Shown here: piece by piece, positions 25,580 to 36,788 of the stretch
Position numbering within the stretch: position 1 is the first letter of the stretch
Layout: each line of letters starts with the position of its first letter
NCBI RefSeq assembly: GCF_004362195.1
Contig: NZ_SNWG01000001.1
Location: forward strand, 434,001-498,000
DNA length: 64,000 bases
Reading direction: 5' to 3'
DNA from: Microbacterium sp. BK668
Lineage (GTDB): Bacteria; Actinomycetota; Actinomycetes; Actinomycetales; Microbacteriaceae
Translations under genes and position numbers: made by a program
The notes under the pieces: model-generated
Seen by the model: the letters and a program-made list of their open reading frames with translations, nothing else
What the model was told of the DNA's origin: nothing
The model's database searches: none

Positions 25580-28500
25580 ATGCTGCGGGCGTTCAACGTC
25601 GCATTCGACCGCCTCGAGGTGAAGGGCATCTCGATCGGCGCGGGGCAGCAGATCGGCTCGCTCGTGCTCGAGGACGTCAACCTCACGCTCGGCCAGAGCC
25701 TCCCGGCCTACCTCAACGCCGCCCTCGCGATGGTCGTGCAGGCGAAGGCGAAGGCGAAGCCCGGGACACCCCAGCACACCGAGCTCGACAAACGCGAGGA
25801 AGCGCTCAAGACGCAACTCGCCGCGGCGCTCGGCGAGAAGGCCGCCGACGAGAAGCGCCTGCAGGAGCTCGAGGGCAAGGACCGCTGGAATCCCGGCTCC
25901 CTGTCCGCCGACGAGCGCAAAGAGCTCGTCCGCCTCACCAAGCGACTGAGGTCCGACATCGGAGTCGTGGCCGAGATCGGCTCCATCACCCTCGGTCCGC
26001 TGTCCGGCGCCATCCAGTCGCCCGGAGTGACGTTCAAGGGCATCCACGCCCGAGCGAAGCTCCCGAACGTCGGCATCCTCCCGTATGCGCCCGGATACCT
26101 CGACGACGCGAGCCTCATCGACCAGTTCACCGAGGGCGGCCCGTCGGTCCCGACGATCGGCCAGCTCGCCAAGACGAGCGAGTTCCGCCTCGAGATCGAC
26201 CAGACGCAGCTCACGAGCACCGATCCCGCCCAGCCCGCCGTCGTGCTCAAGGCCGACGCCATCCCGACGGCCGACGCGCTGCGGCAGGAGATCGCCGCGC
26301 TTCCCGACATCGAGGGCAACCGGCCGATCCGCGAGCGCCTGGCCCGCGCCCTCGACGCCGTGGTCGCGCTGGGCGAGGCCGAGCGACGGGCGAAGGATGC
26401 CTCGACCGACGCCGACCGATTCGCGGCCGCGCAGCAGGTGCGCGAGCTGACCGACCTCGCCAAGCGCCTGCTCGGCACGGAGGTCGGTGGCATCACCTTC
26501 GGCCGCATCACGGGCGAACTCGACCCGCAGGGCACGCTCTCGGTGTCGCTGCACGACATCGCCGCGACCAACATCGCCGGCCGCGGCTTCGTCATCGACC
26601 GCGCCGCGGGCACGGCGTCGGTCGGGCTGTCGGCGGGCAACGTCGACGCCCGCATCGACCAGGTGAAGGGCGTGACGCCTGAGGCTCTCGTGACGCAGCT
26701 CCAGCCCACGTTCGGACTGAGCGGGCTCGAGGTGACCGGCATCCATCTTCCCGGCGGCTCGGTCGGCCGGGTCGGCCTCGGAACGCTCCGTGGAAGCCTC
26801 AAGACGACCGCCACGGGCTACAGCGTGCCGAACCTCACGATCGACCGCCTCGAGGTGGAGCAGGTCGCGATGGGGTCTCCCGGCGACGGCATCTCCGCCG
26901 AGAAGGTCTGGATCGACGGCCTCCGGATGAGCGTCGAGGTCGACGTCTCGCGCACACCGGGCGGCGAGTCGGCGGTGTCGGCCGCGCGCATCCCGACTCT
27001 GTCCATCACGCGACTCGGCGGCACGTCGATCGTCATGGACACCAAGGAGCCCGACGGTTCGACGACGCATGTCGCGATGCTCCGCGGCACGGTTCACGAC
27101 ATCGTCGGCGAAGACATCCTCTTCCAGCCGGGAAGCGCAGGCTGGCAGCTCGTGAAGGCCAAGGGCTCGGTGGACCGCTTCGAGGATGTGGGCTTCGAGC
27201 TCGCGATGGGCGCCCTGTCCAGCCGGACGTCGGTCGCGGGCACGCTCACCACGGCGCCGAAGCGCACGAGCGGCAAACCCACGATCCGGGCGTCGTTCGT
27301 CACCGACGACAAGGGCGGGAGGACCGTCTCGCTCAAGGTGCGCGACCTCCTGCTCCTCGGCACCGACCTCACGACGCCGGACGGCAGCCTCACCGTCCGG
27401 CAGGTCAAGGTCGCGGCGGACTTCGACAGCAGCCCCGAGGGCGCGCGGGCGAACGCCACTCTGTCGGGGCTCGTGATCGGGCCGATCCGCTGGAAGGTCG
27501 GCACGGCGACCCTCAGCGGCAAGGGGCCGCTGACCGCGGCATCCGTCACCCTCGCCGCCGTCCAGACGCCCGAGATCCCTGCCAAGGGCACGAAGGCGAA
27601 GGTGCCCGCCGCGTGGTCGGTCACCGACGTCGTCATCACGAAGCTCACGGGCGACGGGCTCACCTGGACCGACAAGCCGCTCGAGCTCCACCTCGGCCGG
27701 AGCGACAAGGCGGGCACGGGCGAGCCGCCGCTCACGATCGGCCGGGTGCATCTCAGGCCCGCGAAGAAGTCCTTCGAGCTGTCGAGCCTGTCGGTGGATG
27801 TCGAGGGCAAGCTCCGCGACAAGCTCGACGTCAAGGCGAGCCTGTCGGCCGACTTCATCAGCGTCGACGTGCTGAAGGGCGACCGCCTGCACGCCGTGCT
27901 GAAGGGCATCTCGGGCAGCGCGTCGCTCAGCGGCGACTACACCGGCACGGTCTCGCTCTCTGGGCTCGCGGGCGCCGCGATCGACGTCGGCCCCGACGCG
28001 ATCACGTTCGGCAGCGACGACCCGGCCGACTCGCGCGGGCTGTTCATCGAGCAGATCTCGGCGGACTCGCTCGACATCCGCACCGTCCTCGGCGGACGCC
28101 GCCTGCACCTCACGACGACCCCGGCCGGCGGCGGGCTCAAAGCCGGCCGCATCGACATCCTGGGCCTGCGCACGAAGGGGCGGATCGAGAAGCGCGTGCC
28201 GCCCGTCAAGGGCAAGAGCCCCTTCACCAAGCTCGCGTTCGACACCTTCACGATCGACCGCATCGTGCTCGGCGGACTGTGGATCGACCTGCCTGACGAC
28301 GACACCTCGATCGTCGTGCAGCCGGCGACGGGCAAGCCCGCCGACGAGACCTTCATCCGCGACCTCGCACTCACTCCGCCCCTCGGAACCGACCCGAAGC
28401 TCCTGCATCCCGACTTCACGGTCGACCTCGAGACGATGAACATCGAGGGCACCGTGGGGATCGCGGAGCTCGGGGCCTCGATCTCCGCGAACCTCAAGAA

Positions 28501-29995
28501 GAAGTTCTCCGGCGACGTGCGGCTCACGACCGGACCGGCGTCGCTGTTCCTCTATGCCGGCGGCGGCATGAAGGTCGACGTCGCCAATCCCCAGCTCATC
28601 ATGAAGAAGGCTGCCGAACTCGGTCTCGGCGAGTCGGTGCAGGTCGGCAGGCTCGGCGCCGTGCGGGCCGTCTACACGAGTGCCACCGGGCATCTCTACG
28701 TCGAGAAGCCGTACATCAAGGATCTCGAATACATCAAGCTCGTGCCCGGCACGAGCCGCAAGGCCGTGTGGATCAAGGCCAGGTCGGTCGACCTCACGCA
28801 GCTCGACGTGAACCTCGGGAAGGGGATGCGCGTCGACATCCCCTCGCTCGACATCACGGATGCCTTCTTCTCGCTCGACCTGACGTCGGACACGCGACGC
28901 GCGCACAACCCGATCACCGATGGCGACGAGCCCGGACAGGAGGGCATCTTCAAGGATCCGTCGCCGGCGCCCGGGTTCGACCCCAAGACGATCCGCACGG
29001 CCGTCGATCACATCGACGGATCCATCGAGGTCGAGATCTATCTCCGAAACGACAAGACCGGGCCGAAGGACATCCGTCTCGGACCGCTCATCGTGCCGAT
29101 CGTCAAGGGCGAGGTCGACATCCCGACCTTCGAGAAGAACATCAAGGGCAAGATCTCCTCGACGCACCTCGGCGGGGGCATGATCGGGCCCAATTGGACG
29201 GGATACGACATCTACGTGCGTCCGTGGTTCGTCGACTTCGTGACGGAGGAGCCGATCCTCAACCTGCACGGCAATCAGCTGCAGCTCGGCGTCTACGTCA
29301 AGAACCCGAAGAACATGGACAAGGGGAACGATCCTGAGGGGAAGAACCGTCCGCGCGGCATCGACTGGATCGACTTCATCACATGGGACATGCGGCCCCT
29401 GGACGTCGGGCGCGCCTGGGCCGACAAGTTCTCACTCTGGTCGGCGATCTTCGACATGCACGAGGGAGGCACGACGAAGGCGGAGTTCGCGAAGATGTCG
29501 GAGAAGGACAAGACGGAATTCCTCGAGAAGGCCGCGGCCTCCAAGATCACCGCCGACAGCCTCGAGATCCGCAAGCTCGACGCGCGGCTGAGCATCCGCA
29601 ACCAGAACGCGATCCCGATCCCGATCTCGTCCGACGCCGCGAAGGGGTCGGTCACCCTCGCCCCCGACGCGCTGCTCAACCTGACGGTGAAGGGCGGGAT
29701 CCCCGCGGTGGTCACGCCGTCGGCCCGGGGCGGCACCAATCCCGGCGGTCTCGCGCTCGGTCTCGACGCGTTCAAGCTCTCGGCGGTCGACCTCACGCTC
29801 TACGACCGGGGGCCGTCACCGTCCAAGGGCGTGCCGGGCCCCGTCACCGGGCTCTCGACCCTGCGCACCGGCGTCATCACCATCAGCGACCTCGTCAACG
29901 CCTCGGTCACGTTCCGCGACCTGCAGCATCCCGATCGGCTCACGGGCACGATCACGAAGGCACACGCCGAGAACATCTCCTGGACGAAGTACTGA
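25580..29995 (+). CDS. Giant beta-rich eCIS-linked protein (second half of the split frame)
   Basis: This 1471-aa frame is in phase with the preceding gene; only TAA plus 11 codons separates them, and those codons (SAAQRIKDSTQ) look coding. If expressed alone it would start at ATG 25580, with an AAGGA 10 bases upstream. The protein is a long array of short strands in units such as LEVKGISIGAGQQIGSLVLEDV, VGGITFGRITGELDPQG and LRLEIDQTQLTS, with a charged helix at residues 55-115. This recalls groove-like, AsmA/TamB-style repeats, though I assign no family. There is no signal peptide. Cargo or length-determining roles are both possible. Confidence 0.65.
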   Translation: MLRAFNVAFDRLEVKGISIGAGQQIGSLVLEDVNLTLGQSLPAYLNAALAMVVQAKAKAKPGTPQHTELDKREEALKTQLAAALGEKAADEKRLQELEGKDRWNPGSLSADERKELVRLTKRLRSDIGVVAEIGSITLGPLSGAIQSPGVTFKGIHARAKLPNVGILPYAPGYLDDASLIDQFTEGGPSVPTIGQLAKTSEFRLEIDQTQLTSTDPAQPAVVLKADAIPTADALRQEIAALPDIEGNRPIRERLARALDAVVALGEAERRAKDASTDADRFAAAQQVRELTDLAKRLLGTEVGGITFGRITGELDPQGTLSVSLHDIAATNIAGRGFVIDRAAGTASVGLSAGNVDARIDQVKGVTPEALVTQLQPTFGLSGLEVTGIHLPGGSVGRVGLGTLRGSLKTTATGYSVPNLTIDRLEVEQVAMGSPGDGISAEKVWIDGLRMSVEVDVSRTPGGESAVSAARIPTLSITRLGGTSIVMDTKEPDGSTTHVAMLRGTVHDIVGEDILFQPGSAGWQLVKAKGSVDRFEDVGFELAMGALSSRTSVAGTLTTAPKRTSGKPTIRASFVTDDKGGRTVSLKVRDLLLLGTDLTTPDGSLTVRQVKVAADFDSSPEGARANATLSGLVIGPIRWKVGTATLSGKGPLTAASVTLAAVQTPEIPAKGTKAKVPAAWSVTDVVITKLTGDGLTWTDKPLELHLGRSDKAGTGEPPLTIGRVHLRPAKKSFELSSLSVDVEGKLRDKLDVKASLSADFISVDVLKGDRLHAVLKGISGSASLSGDYTGTVSLSGLAGAAIDVGPDAITFGSDDPADSRGLFIEQISADSLDIRTVLGGRRLHLTTTPAGGGLKAGRIDILGLRTKGRIEKRVPPVKGKSPFTKLAFDTFTIDRIVLGGLWIDLPDDDTSIVVQPATGKPADETFIRDLALTPPLGTDPKLLHPDFTVDLETMNIEGTVGIAELGASISANLKKKFSGDVRLTTGPASLFLYAGGGMKVDVANPQLIMKKAAELGLGESVQVGRLGAVRAVYTSATGHLYVEKPYIKDLEYIKLVPGTSRKAVWIKARSVDLTQLDVNLGKGMRVDIPSLDITDAFFSLDLTSDTRRAHNPITDGDEPGQEGIFKDPSPAPGFDPKTIRTAVDHIDGSIEVEIYLRNDKTGPKDIRLGPLIVPIVKGEVDIPTFEKNIKGKISSTHLGGGMIGPNWTGYDIYVRPWFVDFVTEEPILNLHGNQLQLGVYVKNPKNMDKGNDPEGKNRPRGIDWIDFITWDMRPLDVGRAWADKFSLWSAIFDMHEGGTTKAEFAKMSEKDKTEFLEKAAASKITADSLEIRKLDARLSIRNQNAIPIPISSDAAKGSVTLAPDALLNLTVKGGIPAVVTPSARGGTNPGGLALGLDAFKLSAVDLTLYDRGPSPSKGVPGPVTGLSTLRTGVITISDLVNASVTFRDLQHPDRLTGTITKAHAENISWTKY

Positions 29996-30065
29996 CGGAT
30001 GCCGCGCCCCGGCGCCGGCCGCTGGCTTCATCGGCCCGGATCCGCTGTCCGCCTTATGGCCTACA

Positions 30066-30077
30066 GACCGGCCGGTC
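30066..30077. promoter_or_regulatory. Perfect 12-bp palindrome overlapping a candidate promoter for the 325-aa gene
   Basis: GACCGGCCGGTC is a perfect palindrome placed where the -35 would be for the -10 TAGCCT at 30087-30092. The downstream gene starts at 30131. The arrangement suggests a separate regulated promoter rather than read-through from the eCIS operon alone. GC-rich palindromes can arise by chance, so this is tentative. Confidence 0.3.
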
Positions 30078-30130
30078 GGCCAGCGCTAGCCTCCGAGAGT
30101 GCCGACGAGGGCGCTGAGAGGGATGCCGAA

Positions 30131-31108
30131 ATGAGCGAACCGAGCCGTCTGATCCCTCCGGGCTGGGTGGGCGGTTTCGCCCAGTCGGATCCCGCCTTCG
30201 CATATCCGGATCCGGACCTGTCGTCGCTGCCGAAGCTCGCCAACATGGCGAACATCGGCAAGCTCGACCGTCAGCAGGCGGTCCTGTGGCCGGAGTTCTC
30301 GTGGGAGACCGACCCGGGAACCCCCGACTCCCGCTGCTATCAGATGTTCGCGCCCGACATCTCGAGAATCGGCTACGACGACGAGGGCCGCGTCTACTCG
30401 ATCATCTGCCCGCAGCAGGGGGTCGACTTCGCGGCGCTCGGATGCCTGAACGTGGAGGTCTCCGTCACCGGACAGCGCGGGTGGGTCGACGAGCCCGCGA
30501 AGACGCTCGCGGCCGACTTGGAGGTCACGGGGAAGATCTGGTTCAGCCCGAGCGCGAAGGAGAACAGCCTCGTCAAGTGGCTCTGGAACGCGTTCATCAC
30601 CGCGGGTCACCCGTTCCCGCACGACAAGGAGCACGCGATCAAGGTGCGCACCTTCGATCCCGGCAGCCCTGCCCAGCCGATCTTCCCGCTTCGGGACGGG
30701 GAGAGCACCGACTTCCCCATCCCGGCTTTCGCCAGGCATGAGGATGTCGCCTGGAATGTGGCCCACCTCGGAGTGGAGATCGGAGACATCGCGACCACCG
30801 GAGACGAGGTGGCCGACGACTTCAACGCGCTCGTGATGTACCTCTTCAACACCTATTCCGGCAATCTGCTCTCGCCCGGGAATACCCTGACGTGGAACGT
30901 CTGGTTCGACGAGCCCCAGATCGTGAACCGCTACGAGTGGGCGACGCATGCCGAACGGTGGCGGAAGTCGATCGACGCCGACCACGGCAGCCCTGACGGA
31001 CCCGGCACCGCCGCTCGCTACCTCTCGGGTGCGCCCTTCGAGCCGCTGGAGGCCGCCGTGGAGCGAGAGCTCGAAGCGATCGTGAAGTTCATCGAGTCCC
31101 ACCTCTGA
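30131..31108 (+). CDS. Unknown 325-aa protein downstream of the eCIS operon
   Basis: I do not recognise the family. The ATG follows GAGAGGG with good spacing. The protein starts MSEPSRLIPPGWVGGFAQSD, is acidic, rich in aromatic residues and soluble (no signal or membrane segment), and ends in a helix AAVERELEAIVKFIESHL. Internal strands such as LNVEVSVTGQRGWVDEPAK and NTLTWNVWFDEPQIV suggest a globular alpha/beta fold. It lies 135 bases after the giant frame, on the same strand, so it may be the last gene of the eCIS region (cargo, immunity or regulator). A possible promoter of its own (TAGCCT at 30087) argues for partial independence. Confidence 0.6.
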   Translation: MSEPSRLIPPGWVGGFAQSDPAFAYPDPDLSSLPKLANMANIGKLDRQQAVLWPEFSWETDPGTPDSRCYQMFAPDISRIGYDDEGRVYSIICPQQGVDFAALGCLNVEVSVTGQRGWVDEPAKTLAADLEVTGKIWFSPSAKENSLVKWLWNAFITAGHPFPHDKEHAIKVRTFDPGSPAQPIFPLRDGESTDFPIPAFARHEDVAWNVAHLGVEIGDIATTGDEVADDFNALVMYLFNTYSGNLLSPGNTLTWNVWFDEPQIVNRYEWATHAERWRKSIDADHGSPDGPGTAARYLSGAPFEPLEAAVERELEAIVKFIESHL

Positions 31109-31210
31109 TCCCGGTCCCGCCGCGCCGACGGGGGTCCGCACGAAGGCCGACGGGCGGGCGGATGCCGCCGACGAGAGCGCATGCTCGCCGAGCGCGTCGG
31201 ACGCCGGCGC

Positions 31211-31216
31211 TATCCT
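31211..31216 (+). promoter_or_regulatory. -10 box (TATCCT) of leaderless promoter
   Basis: TATCCT ends 6 bases before ATG 31223, with no ribosome site between them. This supports a leaderless start and rejects an upstream in-frame ATG at 31181. Confidence 0.5.
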
Positions 31217-31222
31217 CCCGTC

Positions 31223-31795
31223 ATGGCGCAACGTGCCGACAAGCCGGAACTGCACGTCGACACGGCTTCCGAGTGGGAAGCCTGGCTGGACTCCGATCCC
31301 GACCCGGGCGGTGTGCTGCTCCGCCTGCGGAAGAAGGCGAGCACGAAGCCGGGGATCCTGTACGCCGAAGCGCTCGATGTGGCGCTGTGCTTCGGGTGGA
31401 TCGACGGTCAGTCGCGCGCGCTGGACGGCGACTACTACCTGCAGACCTTCACGCCGCGGCGGCCGCGGAGCCTGTGGTCGAAGGTCAACATCGGCCACGT
31501 CACCCGGCTGATCGAGGAGGGCCGTATGCGGCCGGCAGGCCAGCTCGAGATCGACCGCGCCAAGGCGGACGGCCGATGGGATCGCGCGTACCGCCAGCGC
31601 GACGGCGAGCTCCCGCCCGAGCTGCAGGAGGCCCTCGATGCCGACCCGCTGCTCGCGGACGCCTTCGCAGCGCAATCCGCGCAGAACAGGTTCGCGATGG
31701 CCTTCCGCGTCGCCAACCTCAAGCGGCCGGCCTCGCGCGCCGCGCGCGTCGCTGAATACGTCGAGATGCTCAAACGCGGCGAGACCCTGTACTGA
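31223..31795 (+). CDS. YdeI/OmpD-associated family protein
   Basis: The 190-aa protein has the standard YdeI-like opening: a WEAWLDSDPDPGGVLLRLRKKAS segment, then LYAEALDVALCFGWIDGQSRALDGDYY and TPRRPRSLWSKVNIGHVTRLIEEGRM, with a C-terminal helical part. The CFGWIDG and TPR...S.WSK.N motifs are diagnostic of this bacteriocin-resistance/OmpD-associated family. Its molecular role is poorly defined; it is a soluble cytoplasmic protein. It is a stand-alone gene, convergent with the MmcQ-like gene 21 bases downstream. The start is chosen at the leaderless ATG. Confidence 0.85.
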   Translation: MAQRADKPELHVDTASEWEAWLDSDPDPGGVLLRLRKKASTKPGILYAEALDVALCFGWIDGQSRALDGDYYLQTFTPRRPRSLWSKVNIGHVTRLIEEGRMRPAGQLEIDRAKADGRWDRAYRQRDGELPPELQEALDADPLLADAFAAQSAQNRFAMAFRVANLKRPASRAARVAEYVEMLKRGETLY

Positions 31796-31816
31796 GGGTC
31801 GCCGAGAGCCGGCGCC

Positions 31817-32176
31817 CTAGTCCTGGAAGACGCGGTACTTCCTGGGAAGCCCCGCCACGACCAGTTCGTACGACCGGTCGACCGCCTCGCGGAGCTCATC
31901 GTCCGGCACGCCGCCGCGCAGGCTCACGGTATTCCATCCCGACCGCCCGATGTACGCCGAGACGCGAACGTCCTCGGGATACCGTGCCAGCCAGTCGTCC
32001 GCTTCCTCCCGAGTCGTCGCGGCCTTGAACCCGATCGAGCTGCCGTCTCCGAGGAAGACGAAGATCTTGCCCCGGTCCGGAGGGCCGACCTTGAACACCA
32101 CATCCCCGGGCCACGGCTCATCGACCCAAGCGCCCGGTTTCGCGGCGCAATAGGCGTGCATCTCGTCCGGAGTCAT
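31817..32176 (-). CDS. MmcQ/YjbR family DNA-binding protein
   Basis: The 119-aa protein is a typical MmcQ/YjbR (CyaY-like fold) member: an N-terminal TPDEMHAYCAAKPGAWVDEPW, then VVFKVGPPDRGKIFVFLGDG, the RYPEDVRVSAYIGRSGWNTVSL segment, and DELREAVDRSYELVVAGLPRKYR at the C-terminus. Members are double-wing DNA-binding-like proteins of unknown physiological role. The start ATG has a GATACT -10-like box 6 bases upstream, and a GGAGGA further up, so leaderless or weakly led translation are both possible. It is divergent from the antiterminator gene. Confidence 0.88.
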   Translation of the reverse strand: MTPDEMHAYCAAKPGAWVDEPWPGDVVFKVGPPDRGKIFVFLGDGSSIGFKAATTREEADDWLARYPEDVRVSAYIGRSGWNTVSLRGGVPDDELREAVDRSYELVVAGLPRKYRVFQD

Positions 32177-32257
32177 TGCGCCAGTATCCTCCTCCGAGAG
32201 CGGAACCCGCCGCCGACCGCGAGCAGGCGTGCGACGTCCCCTCCGTGCTCGGCCGCA

Positions 32258-32263
32258 TAGAAT
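32258..32263 (+). promoter_or_regulatory. -10 box (TAGAAT) of leaderless promoter for the antiterminator gene
   Basis: TAGAAT ends 7 bases before ATG 32271. It would make the antiterminator mRNA leaderless and drives the whole beta-glucoside operon. Confidence 0.5.
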
Positions 32264-32270
32264 CGCAGCC

Positions 32271-33170
32271 ATGCCGGTGCCAGGCGAAAGGCAGGGCGTG
32301 CGCGTCGTCGCGCACAAGGTGCTCAACAACAACGTCGTGATCTCGGTCGACGAGCAGGGACGCGAACGCGTCCTCATGGGACGCGGTCTGGGCTTCCAGC
32401 TCAAGGCCTCCGACGCGATCGACCCGGCGAAGGTCGAGAAGACCTTCGTCATCGATCAGTCCGGCGACCCCGAGCACACGCGACGCGTTCTCGCCGACGT
32501 CCCGTACCCGGTCATCGAGGCCGTGAGCGCCGCGGTCGACGGCGCCGAGAGACAGCTGGAGCGTGATCTCGGCCGAAGGCTGCTGATCGCCGTGATCGAC
32601 CACATCCAGTACGTCTTGGAGCGCCTGGATGCCGGGATCCGCATACCCACCACCAACATGCCCGAGCTTCGGGTGCTGCACCCCCAGGAGTTCGCGGCGG
32701 CCGCCACCATGGCCACCGTCATCAGCAGCCGGCTCGACCGGGCGCTGCCCGACGAAGAGGCCGTATTCCTGACGATGCATCTGCTCAACGCCACGCGCGA
32801 CGAGCCCAACGGGACGGCGGCTCAGCTGTTCCGCCGGGTGCAGCACGTCGTCGCCACGGTGGAGCGGGGGCTCGGGGTCACGCTCGACGTCGAGAATCCC
32901 GACTACGCGCGATTCGTCCTCCACGTGCAGTTCCTGCTGCAGCGCCTGGTCTCGCAGTCGATGCTCCGCAGCAACGACTCGTCGTTCTTCGAGTTCGCCC
33001 GCGTCAAGTATCCCGAGTCGTACCGCATCGCCGAGGACGTCAAGAGCTACGTCGCGGCCGCGACCGGATCCGCCCTTTCCGACGAGGAGCTCCTCTACCT
33101 CATCGTGCATGTCGAGCGCCTCGCCGCCCAGATCGGACGTGACACCAGCGGCAGCGACGTGCTATCGTGA
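32271..33170 (+). CDS. BglG/LicT family transcriptional antiterminator
   Basis: The 299-aa protein has an N-terminal RNA-binding CAT domain (residues about 8-62: VVAHKVLNNNVVISVDEQG, MGRGLGFQLKASDAID), then PRD1 with the phospho-His region LLIAVIDHIQYVLERLDAG and LPDEEAVFLTMHLLNAT, and PRD2 with FVLHVQFLLQRL and LLYLIVHVERL. When beta-glucosides are transported and EII does not phosphorylate it, the dimer binds a RAT hairpin and stops terminator folding. A matching RAT and terminator lie directly downstream, before the PTS gene, so target and regulator fit. The start is leaderless. Confidence 0.93.
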   Translation: MPVPGERQGVRVVAHKVLNNNVVISVDEQGRERVLMGRGLGFQLKASDAIDPAKVEKTFVIDQSGDPEHTRRVLADVPYPVIEAVSAAVDGAERQLERDLGRRLLIAVIDHIQYVLERLDAGIRIPTTNMPELRVLHPQEFAAAATMATVISSRLDRALPDEEAVFLTMHLLNATRDEPNGTAAQLFRRVQHVVATVERGLGVTLDVENPDYARFVLHVQFLLQRLVSQSMLRSNDSSFFEFARVKYPESYRIAEDVKSYVAAATGSALSDEELLYLIVHVERLAAQIGRDTSGSDVLS

Positions 33171-33202
33171 CCGGCGCAGGGCTCCAGTCCTGCCGAAGTC
33201 CT

Positions 33203-33231
33203 GGATTGTCACCGCGCGAGCGGGCAAAACC
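33203..33231 (+). promoter_or_regulatory. RAT (ribonucleic antiterminator) site
   Basis: The 29-base element begins GGATTGTCACCG and ends GGGCAAAACC, matching the BglG/LicT RAT consensus (GGATTGTTACTG...GCAAAACC) at nearly every fixed position. Its last bases (AAAACC) overlap the 5' arm of the terminator, so binding of the antiterminator and terminator folding exclude each other. It lies 32 bases after the regulator gene. Confidence 0.9.
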
Positions 33232-33277
33232 TGAACTCACATCGCCACATCGGCGATGAACGAGTTCAGGTTTTTTT
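33228..33277 (+). terminator. RAT-controlled intrinsic terminator before the PTS gene
   Basis: The arms AACCTGAACTC (33228-33238) and GAGTTCAGGTT (33262-33272) pair perfectly over 11 bp and run into a seven-T tract (33271-33277). The loop holds a second small stem (ATCGCC / GGCGAT). It is the only strong T-tract terminator I saw in the window, and it sits in the leader of the transporter gene. Confidence 0.92.
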
Positions 33278-33354
33278 GTTGCCCGGAAACGGGTCATCGG
33301 GGCTTCGCCTGTGACACAGGCCGCACAGGAGCGGCGAAAGGAAGGCGGATCCCG

Positions 33355-36710
<3,356 letters not shown>

Positions 36711-36726
36711 CCCCATCCGCCATTCC

Positions 36727-36767
36727 GGAGCTTCCGGATGTCTCGGGCCGAGGCATCCGGAATCTCC
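36727..36767 (+). terminator. Long hairpin between the glucosidase and HAD phosphatase genes
   Basis: A 41-base near-perfect palindrome: GGAG / CTCC outer, TTCCGGATG / CATCCGGAA (9 bp), and CTCGG / CCGAG inner, separated only by single mismatches. No T tract follows, so it may be a pause, a partial terminator or an mRNA-stabilising structure for the upstream PTS-glucosidase transcript. Confidence 0.55.
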
Positions 36768-36788
36768 GTGCACCGAGGAGCAACCGAC

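Noticed and set aside
25535..25580. A frameshift in the six-C run as the cause of the split giant gene
   Set aside because: Upstream and downstream parts are in the same phase, so a single indel cannot explain the stop. A substitution, true stop or read-through is needed.
25202..29269. Minus-strand open frame of 1355 codons opposite the giant eCIS-linked gene
   Set aside because: It is Arg/Asp/His-rich with no domain, has no ribosome site or coupling, and mirrors the plus-strand gene. Such antisense frames are expected at about 70% GC.
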